Both the position numbers and the translations under genes were made by a program. 64,000 bases of DNA from Caenorhabditis elegans. Its lineage: Eukaryota; Nematoda; Chromadorea; Rhabditida; Rhabditidae. Every line of letters starts with the position of its first letter. The stretch's first letter is position 1. Positions 9,928 through 22,464 of the stretch are shown in pieces. The stretch spans positions 6,944,001 through 7,008,000 of the forward strand of contig NC_003283.11 of assembly GCF_000002985.6 (NCBI RefSeq), read 5' to 3'. Below the pieces are notes generated by a model. The model was not told the DNA's origin, ran no database searches, and worked only from the letters and a program-made list of their open reading frames with translations.

Positions 9928-12637
9928 TTTGACACGGAGAGAATCACAATTTGGTTGAAGAGGAGATGTGGAAGTGGAACAGAAACGAATATTCTAGAGA
10001 AAGAGAGAAGGAGATAACTAAATTTGTGTGCAATTATTGTCTACCTGCTAAATTAGTTATTCATTATTCATAAATAGAGCAAACAACAGAGAACGAAAAT
10101 CATTCAGATCAACGCCTACAAACAACATCTGTTGTGTTTTCGAAAAACGGATCTGTGAAATCATCATAATAACTAAAGCCCAACTTTCAATGGAAACTTG
10201 AAAAGAAATGGAATGGGTACTTGCAATTTCAGGTATTAAAAAACTAGGGAAGCAAATTTTAAAAAAACTTAACACTAACGCTAGTAGTTTTTGTTTCCAA
10301 AATTACAAAGTGGGAGGATTGGTGAATACGTATAGAAACATTTAATTTCATGATATTGTTTTGACGTAAAATGTTAGACTTGTACTTACGTGAGCCGTGC
10401 ACATAAATACTACCCGACTACAATGTAACCTGACTAGGTTGAATTGGAATAACGGTAATTTTTATGGTAGAGCATACAAATAGCAAGTAAAAGTTTCGAA
10501 TTTTAAGGCTAAGGAGATTGAAAAGTAGGGCGCAAATGTTATCAGCAATAAATAGTTAACCTGGAAATCAAATTTACTTTGAACCGTGTTTTAGTTTAAA
10601 AGCGACAACTTTACAGAAAATCCCATTAAAGGTAGCCGACAAGAACTGGATACATGAAAGAAAAATAAAGTAGTTCTGGTAAATTCCGTGATTTCAAGAA
10701 TAAATTAACAACCAAAATAACAAAAAAGTGCGAAAACAGCATTTCAGTTTGCAGGTTAGCCCACGTCCTTATGACGACTACCAGACTAATTGCTGAGCTT
10801 GCAGAGGAAATATTGATGATGATTAAACTAAGTACAAATCTATTTAGAGTTGGTTTTTTTAAATTGACACATCACCGGAGGAAATATTTCAGTGCATTTT
10901 TAACAAAAAACGATTTTACAGTGAATTCGTTGAACATAACACATACAAAAATGTTTTTTTTGTAATCAGAAATGTTCTATAAAATTGTTGGAATTTTAGC
11001 AGAATTGAGTTTGGTGCATCAACAAAAGCAGTAAATTAACACAACTTGACCTCTTCTGATAGAAAACTGTAGAATTGTATTGGCATACTATCATGTTTTC
11101 CAACTTAGTTGATATGCACAAATTGAATAAAAATTATTCTTATTTCTCAATATTCATCTAGACAGCCATTAATAGCACGAATTTCTCGTTATCATCTGTC
11201 TAGCTTCAAATAAAAAGTAAGGAAAAATAGCTCAAAATATGGCCCAGCTCGAATTGACATGTGAATTTCAGATTCCCATTTGAAATGCTTGAAAGGTGAG
11301 GAAAGTTAAAATAATTGAGATATCATTATGAAGTGTGACAGTAGTTTTTTAACTGTATGACAATTTTGAACAATTGTCTCAAAATAATAAGTTGTCTAAA
11401 GTTGGAGCCGAAATTTATTTTGCAAAAATAGTCCTCGGCGTCTTACTATACTCGTCTTAATGTATAATTTAAACTTTAATTTCCAATTTTTTAGTAAACA
11501 AGTGGATCCTCGGTTTTCGCTTCATGTTGTCCAACCGACAATCTGACACACAAGATCAGTTGTTTATGTGTGCATGAGAGTTCTCGGCTAATTGCGTGAT
11601 TCGCGTTCAGTAGTTTAGTAATACACACGCGAATGGTTCATCGTCTTTTTGTGGGGTCGCCTCCTTCTTGGTCAAAACTACTGGTTGCTCTCATCTCATT
11701 GTGTATGAACGGGCAAAATGAAGAGACGCAGAGAGAAGGCAATGCCAATATGCATAGAAGATGAGTAAGTGAGAAACAGAGACGGGGGATGGGCGGGAAT
11801 GGATAGGGATGGCACGACCCACTGCCGGATTCATGGATTCGCGCATTTTCGACGTTTTGCTTCGAGAGCGAAGTGTGGGAGGATAAGATGATTGTGGTCT
11901 CTGACTATTACGGTAGTAAACAGTTGTTTTCATGAACTTCTAAGACCATTTTTGTCCAAAAAATTATCTGTAGTTTTCAATTAAATTAGTTGAAATCCCA
12001 TTCTTCACTCACCAACGTTTTTTAAAAGTAATAACTATTTTTGTAAAATTTTTTGAGTACAGTCTTCTATGCATTCCACCCGACGTATCCACGTGACGGA
12101 GGCGCCTCTTGACCGTCTCATAGTAAGCCTCTGCACTCCTTGCATTTGCCGTGCTAGTCTTTACGGTGTTAACACTATAATTTATTATCTACTGCTGCAC
12201 TTTTTTACAATCCATCTTTTTGGGAGTCATTTTCGTGTGAGATTTGTAGATACAAGAAAGAGGAGTGACCTTCTTAAAATTGGACATGGCTGAAAAAGTG
12301 TAGGAAACCTTTTCCTATGACAGAAAAATTTAGAATTTCATTAATTCCAAATCTGGCAGCTTTATTTTTGTTTTGACTCTTCTGTTTGGGTTTTCATTAA
12401 AACCAAACTCGCCCAAAAGATCAGCTCCGCATTGCAACATTCGAGAATAATTGACCACACATGCTATTCGACCAAAGATTTTGTTGTTTTCCGTTTTTCT
12501 TGGGAGCATTTTCTAATTCTATTAGTTTCTTTTCAGATACATCAAATTGTCCATCTAATGGAAGTTTACTAGATTAACTAAATCAAATGGTACTGATTTT
12601 ATTTTAGAATCGGGATTTCAATTTTAAAGTTTTTCAG
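9928..12637. other. Intergenic, upstream region of the Kunitz gene
   Basis: 2.7 kb without a supported gene, between divergently transcribed genes. A minus frame at 10057-10275 is hydrophobic but has no splice partners. 11500-11940 is less AT-rich than its surroundings and could hold promoter or 5' UTR elements of the Kunitz gene; frames in it are Arg/Ser-rich and look accidental. TTTTCAG acceptor-like sites occur near 12530 and directly before the Kunitz ATG. Confidence 0.5.
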
Positions 12638-15600
12638 ATGCACTTGTTTCTTTTATTCATACCACATGTTATAGCCGTTAAGGATCTTGCTTGGTATTCT
12701 GCAAATCCGGTGCTGAGCTCATCACATCCAGTAGGCCCAGCTGCTATACAAGCAGCGACAGCCATCGACTTCTGTCAGGTTTGTTGTGTTTTTGAATTCT
12801 CTTTCAAATTCTTTTTCTGATACTTTTTTGTGCCACTTGTCATCGCTCAATCGCGGGTTATTTTCCCTCGGGAGAAGTTACATAACTCAACTTGCAAGCT
12901 GAACTTTAAAACTTTTTTTTTTCTGTTTTTGCCTAACTAGCGCCGCTGAAGTCACAGGGTTAGTAGAAAATTGAAACGAATAAATTATGTAATTCAATCA
13001 AAACTTTTTCAATGGTGCCTTTTTTCAGCTACCAGTCGACACTGGAAAGTGTTCTCAACAACTTGTGCGCTATTATTATGACGCGGCAGTCGATGAATGC
13101 AAGCGATTCACTTTTTCGTAAGCATTGCCATTTTCTCCACGAGACTGAACCTATAAATCACACGGTTTCCAGAGGTTGTGGAGGTAATTCAAATAGGTTT
13201 ATGAGAAGGGCGCATTGTCGGAACAGATGTGTGAAGCAGCCCAATAAACCTGAGGTTCAAGAACTGAAACATAGAAGGACAGTGACTTCGACGACATCGA
13301 CACCATTTCAAACAGTTAACGAGGAAAGTACAGTTGAACCGTCAGCAACAAAACGATTGCCTGTGACGTTACCTGTGAAAAAATTGGAACTTGTTCAGGT
13401 ACGGATTTTCAACAAGACTGAAGTAAGATAACTCTGTTCCTGACCTATTTTTCAAATGCTTGCACATTTTTTTACAGTCAAGTTTTCAGTCGGGTCATGG
13501 AAATGGTTTGTGCCAAGATTGCGATCCACTCTATGGAACTTGCTTAGACGGAAAATGTGGATGTATGAAAGGCTTCCGATCTCTTGGAAAAGTCTGTATT
13601 GGTGAGTGACATTAGAAATGCAACATTTTCAAACAACGGAATGCACTTTGCCAAGACAACATAGTTTTGATATCTCATTTGGTATGAATTAACACTGAAA
13701 CACGGAAGTTGTACTTTTAAACTCAAAATTTGAAAGTTTCAAGAAACTATTCTATTCAAACTTTTTAGATCTCAATGAATGTGATAATGGAGCGGTTTGT
13801 GGTCCGAATGCCCGATGCGTGAACGAAATTGGGTCATTTCAATGTGTTTGTGACGCTGGGTTTAGTACCGATGGGGATTGTAAAATCGGGCAAGAGGCAT
13901 GTATGGATGAATTTGATGTGAATTTAACTGAAGAAGATTGCAACAATGGGAAACAGGAAATCAAGTGAGAACATTAAAAAAATTTATTTGAAAAGGTATA
14001 AAAGGAAGTATCAATTGTTTTTATTTCTTCAAAAACTCAATGTGACCCCAAAGGATTTTTAGATCCTTTAAAAACATTTGAAAATTTCTTAAAGAAGACA
14101 ATGAGAAAAAATCTGTGAAAAAATGTGCAAAAGCTTCGCCGTTTGCTGAATATCTTCCAGCTCTAAAACGTCGGAAAATCAGAATGAGCAGAGTTTTGAA
14201 AACCATACAAAGTAAAACCTTTGAAATGAGTTTTAAATGATTTTTTAGATATTACTATGATGCTGATAGTGTTCAATGCAAACAATTTTTCTATGGTGGA
14301 TGCAAGACAACTTCGAGAAATTTTTTTGCGGATTTACAGGTTACAATTTTCAGTTTAAATCCTACAACTTACTTTTCAAAATTTAAGACTTGTGATGTTA
14401 TTTGTGTGTCCAATCAAAGAGACTATTTAAAGTCAAAAGGTCAATCTCTCTCGCACCATCCAGTTCTCGAAATTTCATCTGATCTCAATAATGGAAACGA
14501 TTTGAAAAGTGAGAACATGACTCTTCAAAGTTTTGAAATATGTTTATACTTTTTAGGTAATCATTACAAAATTGATTTATTCTCGTCACCTTCGTCACCA
14601 GTGACACCAAACCGCCCGTTATCAGCTGATGACTGGCCGCTGAAACCGATTACATTGAAGCCAGCACTGAATCTTGACTTTTCACAAGGAAAGACAAAAT
14701 CAACAGCTGAAAAACACAAAGAAGCAGATGATGCGGAAATCTTGGTACATCAGTTGACACCAGAACATAGTAAGGGTATGTGAACAAACAACAAGTAATG
14801 TTAAGTATTTCAGATTCTTGTGACCTCAAATTTGAGCCCGTCCTTCGAGAAGAGTGCATTTCAGCCGATTGGGCAGAAAAGTTTTTCTGGAACTCAGAGT
14901 TTAAGGATTGTGAGCCATTCTGGTATGACTCTTCATGCGATCCACGTGACCGAGCTGGGAAGAACTTTTTCGAAACTTTTGAAGATTGCAAAAATAAATG
15001 TGATGGCGTCCAATCTCAATATGTGGTACCAATTACAACTGTTCCCGATGAACAAAGCAAAATTGAGGAAGTTGAAACATCAGAAACACCTGGAATTGTT
15101 GATGAGACTACAACTACAGCAGCCCCGGAAGAGGAAAGCGAGGAGAACGGATTTTTCTTCAAAGTAAAACCACAAAACTATCTGGAAGATGTTTTGAGTT
15201 CCGAGACAGAGGAAACTCAACATTATGGGTTCAATCCCAACGAGTTTTTGAAACAAAATTCTCAAAATCAGAAACCTACCGAGATTACTGAGATACTGAG
15301 AATTCTTCCCGCTCAAACTGAACACGACGAGGCTTCTGAGTTGAAGAAAGAAGATAAAATTGAGCACGATATTTTGGAACATCTTAAAAATAAAGAGCCC
15401 ACTGAAAAAGTGTTATCAACTCCGTCAACTTGTGATTTGGAATATGACGATGCCTTGAGAAATGAATGCACTTCGGCAGACTGGACCGAGTTGTACTATT
15501 GGAATGCACAGTTCAAGGTTGGTTTTTTTTTTGGAATTGTTCAAATTCTTTAAAAAAAACAATCGTTTCAGGAATGCGAAGCATTTTGGTACGATTCCTC

Positions 15601-18600
15601 TTGTGGAGATCAAGATTTTAGCAAAAAAAATTTGTTCAAGAATTTCGATGATTGTAATAATCAATGTGTGAAGAAAATTGGAGAAGCTTTAAAAAGTAAA
15701 AGCTTTTATGTTTTCGTATGTTTTAGTATTTTACTTTTAGAAATGGATCCTGAAACAACTACAACAACATCCACTACTACAACTACTACTACTGCACCTA
15801 CCACAACAAAAATGGAAGAACCTAAACGTTCCAACTACAAGCAAAGTGATCCATTAAACTTAATTTTGAATAGTTAGTTTATTTTTCGTGGAAAAATTTT
15901 AGGCGTGTGTTTTTAGAAGCTCTAAATCCGGATGAGTCCTCAGAATTACCAGAGAAGTTTCCGCCAGCTCACGAGCAAGGCTTCGTTAACTTCGCAATAA
16001 AATCAGAAGTCACAGCTACTACTAAATTCGACAGATTGAAATACATGGCTGAGTTCAGAGTAAGTGTTTATAGAACCATGTTAACTTTAACATTTATTTT
16101 TCAGAAGAAATTACTGGCACTTCCTGATAATTTTTCTACAACTCCAAAACAATCTTCTCCTACTTCTTCTCCTACCACAACTCGTATGCGCAGTCCTTCC
16201 ACTCACAAGTCAACTGTCTCACAAGCTACAAAGACTGCATCTTCCACGCCGCAAAGTCCTTCGACCACTACAAGCTTTGATGACTTTGTTGAGAAAGAGA
16301 AGAAAACTGTTCTAGAGACTATAAAGATTCTAGATCGCCCAGAGGATCTTTGCGACGAGCCCCTTCATCCAAAGCTTGAGGAAGATTGCAAAAATGATCA
16401 GTGGGAAATTCAGTGGTTTTTCAATTCTGATCGAGGTGCTTGCAAGTCGTTTTGGTACGGAGGTTGCGAGATTGAGAGTAGAAACTTCTTTCCTGATCAT
16501 GCGGTTCGTTTTTTCGGTAAGATTCTAAGAAACGTTTCTATTATTGCAGAACTGTCGACATTCCTGTGCTCACAAGTATGCTACACCTGCAAGTTTCTCA
16601 TCGAAAGTTTACATTCCGCCCGGCGAGTTGAGCACTCCTGTTCCTCCCCGTAAAGATCGTCTTACCACTAGCCTGAAGCTTACTTACCCTCACTCCGAAG
16701 ATTTGTTTCCTTCAGAAGAACACTCAACAGTAGTTGAACTAGACGGGAATTTCCAGCGTACAGAAAAACAGGAACGCATACGCCTTTTTCCAACAAAAAC
16801 ATTTAGACCAAGAGCCCCTACGCCAACTGCTTCAAATATTGTCAATGTTTCTGAAGGAGAAAAAACTGAAACGGCTCCAGCCTTCTACAGCCATATTGAT
16901 CGAGTCGTCCACGACATGAAAACAGGAGAACACCCGGGATATACAAAACCAGAAGAGTTTGTAAGAAGAATTGAATCTGCGAGCAATGACTATATCAAAT
17001 ATGACTTGCAAAAACCAGACGTAGTTACTATTATCGACAAATCTCCACCTACGGTACCATCAAGAAAAGAAAGAACTGAAAGAACAGAAGTAACCACAAA
17101 ATTACCATCGACTCGATCAATAAATGATCCATGCGATGACGAGTATGATCCGAAATGGGATGAAGACTGTCTAGGGGACACTTGGGTTGTCAGAAGCTAT
17201 TACGATTCGAAGGCTGAAAAATGCAAAGCTTTTTGGTATGGAGGATGCCACACTAGTAGCAGAAATATTTGGTTTGATAAGGAGGTATTTTTGCTGTCGC
17301 AAGTGTTTGTTGAATTTTTGTTTGGATCATTTTTGTAGATAAATGATTCAAAAAATTAATTCAGACATGTCGAACTTCGTGTGCTCACAAATTCCCCACC
17401 GACATGCCCATGTATGGAGGTAAAATTCAAATAACAATTGTTCCATTTTCAATTTAAAATTCAAAAGTTTAGGTGCACAATCTTCGGAAGTGTCTGCCGA
17501 AATTTTGCCGTCTCCTCAAGAAGAAAATTCATCGAAAGAAACTTCATCATCGTCTTCGTCTTCATCTTCTTCTAACACGGTAATTTTCGTTTCGGGATCA
17601 GCGCATTTGGTGCCTGCTGCCACAAAATTATCGAGTCCAATTATTCTGAAAATAAAGGCACACATCTCACCGGAGCATCGATTCAAAGTGGACCTCGATC
17701 AGAAGTTTGCTGATGTTAAACGGGAACATGAGGGCAGAGAGGATTTAGCATATTCGCAAATGGTTCAGCATCCTGTTACAGTTTCAGGTAAGATTTAACC
17801 TAAAGGGATTGACAATGATTTCAAATTTTAGCTGATTGCTTAGAAGTGTACAATGCAAGTTTGTCAAAACCGTGTGGAGATGGAAAATCTTGGAGCAACA
17901 GGTAAGTGAACACGAATTGCACTTAAAATTATTTAAAAAAAAGACAGTTGTAAAAATTCATTCAACTAGATATTTCTACGACAAAGACACTCGCTCTTGT
18001 CGCATGTTTTGGAGCAACGGATGCTTCAGCTCATCGAAAAACAATTTTGATGACTTAGAAACTTGCCAGTGGAAGTGTGAAGGAAGACATCCACAACCTG
18101 CAGGAAGTACGTAAATTATTTTAGAAATGCAATTTAATTTTTGAAACTGTTTGAGAATCTTGTTTGGACAAATTTGATGAACGATATCTGGAGGACTGTA
18201 GACATGGAGAATTTACGAATCGATTTTATTTTGATCATGACCGGAAGAAGTGTGTTGCATTCCATTGGGGAGGCTGTCAATCGAAATCGCAAAACTTTTT
18301 CGCTGATATGACAGTTTGCCAAGATCTCTGTGAATCTCCACCGAGAGAGTTGACACGTAAGTTTTTCGAAATTCGGGGAAGAAACTGTAATTTAGATTTG
18401 TACAGAAGCTTGTCTGCAACCATTCGATACCACGTATGAGACATCGTGCTCAGCTGAGAAACCTCAGCAATATTACTATTTTGACATGTCTTCTGGAATT
18501 TGCAAAATGTTCTGGTTTGGAAATTGCAAGGGAGAGAATCAAAACATCTTTAGCACCTTGGAGGCTTGCCAATGGATCTGTGAGAGAAAACGTGACGAAA

Positions 18601-21600
18601 GGAAACCAGGTAAATTGGAGAGAACTTTCGGAAACCAACTGAAAATTAAAAAAGACCACTATATAGGAAACGTATTTTTCAGCAATTTGTGCTGACAAGT
18701 TTGACACAAAGTACACGGAATCTTGCGGAGACTCTCAATGGACTGAGAAATGGTATTTCGATGTATGTAGACAAGAAACCAGAAATAAAGTTAGAAATAC
18801 ATTAGTGAATTTTCCAGCAATCATCCGGAGACTGTTCATCGTTCTGGTGGGATGAATGCACTTCCTCGTCTCAAAATATTTTCCCAGATGAGAAGTCGTG
18901 TACCTCAAATTGCAAACATCCTGGATTTGAAATTTCGTCAAAGCTGGCTACAGAGGAATCAAAATTCAGATGCCTTGAGCCGGTTGAAATCGGATCTTGC
19001 CAAGAAACGTAACCTCATTATTGATCCCTATATTTCCTCACTAAACAATTTTTAGATATCCTGCATTTTACTACGACCGAGCGTCACGTACGTGTCGTCC
19101 ATTTGCCTATTCTGGTTGCGGAGGAAATTCGAATCGTTTCATGACAGTTTCTCAGTGTGAAAACTTGTGTTTTGCATTTAATTCGATGAATGAAGCCGAA
19201 GTAGACTGTCATCTTCCCATGCACATTGGTTATGGAAAGAATGAGGACAGTTGCCTGCCGCAAGCCGGATTCAGATTCTATTATGATAGGAATTATGGTA
19301 AGCTGATGTTCGATGACATCTTATTACAGCTATGCGAAAGAAAATTTTAAAAACCTATGTTTTGTTTCTAAACAAACGGTTTTCAAATAACTGGAATGTA
19401 ACGACTTCGTAGAAACGACTTCGTATTGAAAAATCAGAAAATTTTTCGAATTATTTGAATTCTGCTTCATTTGAACGCTCGATTAATACTTTTTGCACTG
19501 AAATTTAGGATGACATACTTGGATTTTGTTTAGTTTACTGCTTTGAAATGATACATATTTTCCAGAATTGTTCAACAAAAAAAAACAGTAGGTTTTGGTA
19601 AATATTTGAAGGCAAATACTCATTGACTCCAAAATCATTGACTACCTGTTTTCATTGACTACCCTTGCTCATTGACTACCCTTGCTCTTTGCCTACCTCT
19701 TTCTCATTGACTACCTGTGCTCATTGCCTTCCTGTTCTCATTGCCTACTTGTTGCTCGTTGACTACCTTTCTCATTGCCTACTCTTTCTCATTGCCTACC
19801 CTTTGCTCATTGTCTACTCGTTTTCTTCATCAGTCAAGAGGCACGTACTAGGACCGTATTCCAAGAATACATCATAGGTACATCTTTGTTCATTTATTCA
19901 AAGGGTATACATATTTACAATCATTCAATCTGTACACAACATTTTGGGCAACAATTAGTAGTAGCTGAGTCATGTTTTAATTTATATTAATTCTGATAGG
20001 ACACGCAAAGGCTGGGCAACATTCATTATCCATCAACATTAATGGCAACAATAGCAACAAAATACAACAATTAAAAATTTGAAAAAAAAGTGGCAAAGAA
20101 CGTAAAATCAATAACAATGAAATTTGGCATAAGAAATTCATTCGGAGTCGGAGTCAATCACTCGTTTTTTTTTGCTTTTGAGCATATAGGAACATGACAC
20201 CGTAGTATCAGACGTGTCAGACAAGGATGTTCTGGAGTTGATGGTGGCTTTCGATCTAAGAATGAAATAACCTCCAAAACTCTCTGAACTGAGTATTTTC
20301 AAACTGGCGTATCAGTAGTATCAAACTGGCGTATTAGACAATGACAAAACGAGTAGACAATGAGCAAAGGGTAGGCAATGAGAAAGAGTAGGCAATGAGA
20401 AAAGGTAGTCAACGAGCAACAAGTAGGCAATGAGAACAGGAAGGCAATGAAAACAGGTAGTCAATGATTTTGGAGTCAATGAGTATTTGCCAAATTTGAA
20501 ACCTCGAATTTAACGAGACCCACAGTAACTGTAATTTTTTTTTTAATTTTCAAAAGATAATTTGTTTTACTATTTATTGAAACGACAAAACGTGAGCTTT
20601 GAAGAAAGGAATGTGTATTTCAACACAAAAATTGTATACTTCCAGGTAAATGTTCCCAGATGTGGTATCTGGGTTGTGGTGGGAATGCGAACAATTTCTA
20701 CTCGTATGAAATCTGCCAGCGAACATGCTCACAGTCAGACGTGCCTCGGGAACTGGAACGAAAGACTCGAGCAAGCAGCGAGGGTAGGCCAAAGTTTGGA
20801 ATCCGCAAGATTCGTGCAAAGGTTCAACAGCTTTGATGAAACATTTTTTTCAATTATTTAGTTAAGATACCCATTTGAATCTCTCTCTCTCTTCCTTTCT
20901 CTCACTTCTCGATCTTTGATAATTTCCCGGTTGTGTGTCTGCTTTCCCTTTCTGTTTTTGTATGTTTGTCATTTCAGTTTGATCCACTTTTTAAGTTCTG
21001 AGCTTTTACTAACATCCGTACTTTGCCGTTCGATCTAATAAAGTATTTGAAATAAGAATTGGACTAATTGAATTGACATCGTATGAAAACAGAAAAAGAA
21101 ACACAGTTGTTTAGTATATAAGAAAAATATAGGAACAAAATACAATTTCAGTTTGTTTCGAGCCTCCGGGAGATCGTGGCATTTGCGGTAAGAACTCAAG
21201 CACCAATCCACTTAAACGATGGACATATGGTAATCAGAAATGTACATCATTTACTTATTCTGGCTGCGGAGGAAATCGAAATAGATTTGCAACACAGGAT
21301 ATATGTGAAAATACATGTAATGGGCTTATGAACAGTAATGACCCTCGTAAGTTTGATTACAAGAAAAAATAAACTAATAGGAATATCTTAGGTATTTGCT
21401 CGTTCTCGCCCGATTGGGGTTCTTGTAATCAGCTTCGCTATGTTTGGTTCTACAATTTGACCCGTGGAACCTGCGATCAATTTCTTTACGGTGGCTGTGG
21501 AGGAAATCCAAATCGCTTCGACACTTTTGAAATTTGTCAAAAAGCGTGTGAAGTCACTGGAACAGATCCGTGTATGGAATCTTTGGATCGTGGAAGTTGG

Positions 21601-22352
21601 TGTGAGGCAATGTCAAATAGATATTATTTTAACAAGAGAGCACGCCAATGCAAAGGATTTCACTACACCGGGTGTGGAAAAAGTGGAAATAATTTTTTGA
21701 CAAAAGAAGAGTGTCAGACAAAGTAAGATAATTACCTCAAAATTGAGATTTTTACTATTAAAGTTTTATTTCAGATGTGAGAAACGTTTTCCGCGTGCAG
21801 CGCCGTCAAAAAAGAAGGCGAAGGTTAAACTACCAGTTGGATGTAATCTCTAAGTTTAAAAAAAAATGGTATTCTATTTTCAAATTTAGATTCCGGTGCA
21901 AAGCCGAAAGATAAAACGCCAATGCTACGGCACATCAATTTGAATGGAAATAATCAAACATATTTCAAATCCGAGCCTCAATGGATGGACTATTCCTCTT
22001 GTTATGGTTACAGGTTTATTTCCAGCTTAAAGCAAAAATTATTATATTTGAGCAAAATTCCAGGTACAATGTAACTGGACGAGACACTATTCTGAATGTT
22101 CATTATTGTGCAATTCGTGGCTCTGCAGACTGCATCAGTGAAAGTTATAGGTCTACGGAGGGGGAGGAGTACTGTAATATCTTGAGACCATTTCTACGAG
22201 GCCAAAACTTATACTCTTTCTATTTTGGATTAGATTCAGTGAATCCAATGTACCGCCCAAAGGATGGGCTCTCCGGAAGAATTCAACGGAAAAACGAAAC
22301 GATTGCTGCCGTTCTTGTATTGAAAGCTAACCAGTGCCATGAAATTTGCTAG
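12638..22352 (+). CDS. Giant secreted multi-Kunitz (15 domains) and EGF protein
   Basis: About 29 exons give roughly 2,000 residues. The ATG follows TTTTTCAG directly (trans-splice type) and begins a signal peptide ([14 protein letters not shown]). Order: Kunitz 1 (about 12775-13222); an EGF-like module (13478-13601); a calcium-binding EGF (13769-13900, DLNECDNG start); Kunitz 2 (13900-14405); a linker; Kunitz 3 (14820-15002) and 4 (15430-15668); a long Thr-rich linker; Kunitz 5 (16350-16570), 6 (17130-17385), 7 (17835-18080), 8 (18158-18335), 9 (18400-18580), 10 (18690-18912), 11 (18975-19168), 12 (19208-20735), 13 (21155-21318), 14 (21395-21550) and 15 (21572-21780); then a unique Cys-containing C-terminal part (about 21890-22352). 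Each Kunitz keeps six cysteines. Known relatives are secreted protease inhibitors of the nematode cuticle or extracellular matrix. Polyadenylation signal AATAAA near 22404. Confidence 0.96.
15743..16350 (+). other. Thr/Ser/Pro-rich linker of the multi-Kunitz protein
   Basis: Between Kunitz 4 and 5 the protein has long Thr runs ([20 protein letters not shown]) and Ser/Thr/Pro sequence spread over several exons, like a mucin stalk. It probably spaces two groups of inhibitor domains and may be O-glycosylated. Similar but less extreme linkers separate Kunitz 2 from 3, 5 from 6, and 6 from 7 (the last with a poly-Ser run near 17540-17570). Confidence 0.8.
19610..20487. mobile_element. Foldback-type transposon inside an intron of the Kunitz gene
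   Basis: The intron 19299-20644 splits Kunitz domain 12 and holds an element of about 880 bp with long terminal inverted repeats. The left arm (about 19612-19830) is built from units of the form CTCATTGCCTACC and TTGACTACC; the right arm (about 20337-20487) is its reverse complement, with at least 45 bp of exact match at the outer ends. The left arm has an extra 65 bp or so of repeat units. The middle has no long frame, so it is non-autonomous. The host splice sites are intact. Confidence 0.85.
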
Positions 22353-22464
22353 CATTTTTCTAAGTTAATTATTTGAAATTGTCATTCAAATTCATAGAAC
22401 TCAATAAATTTATTTGTTTTAAAATTCTAACACCCGCATTTTGTAATTAACAAAAAAAATAAAA

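Noticed and set aside
10057-10275. Possible extra chemoreceptor piece on minus
   Set aside because: Hydrophobic composition only; none of the conserved receptor motifs is present.
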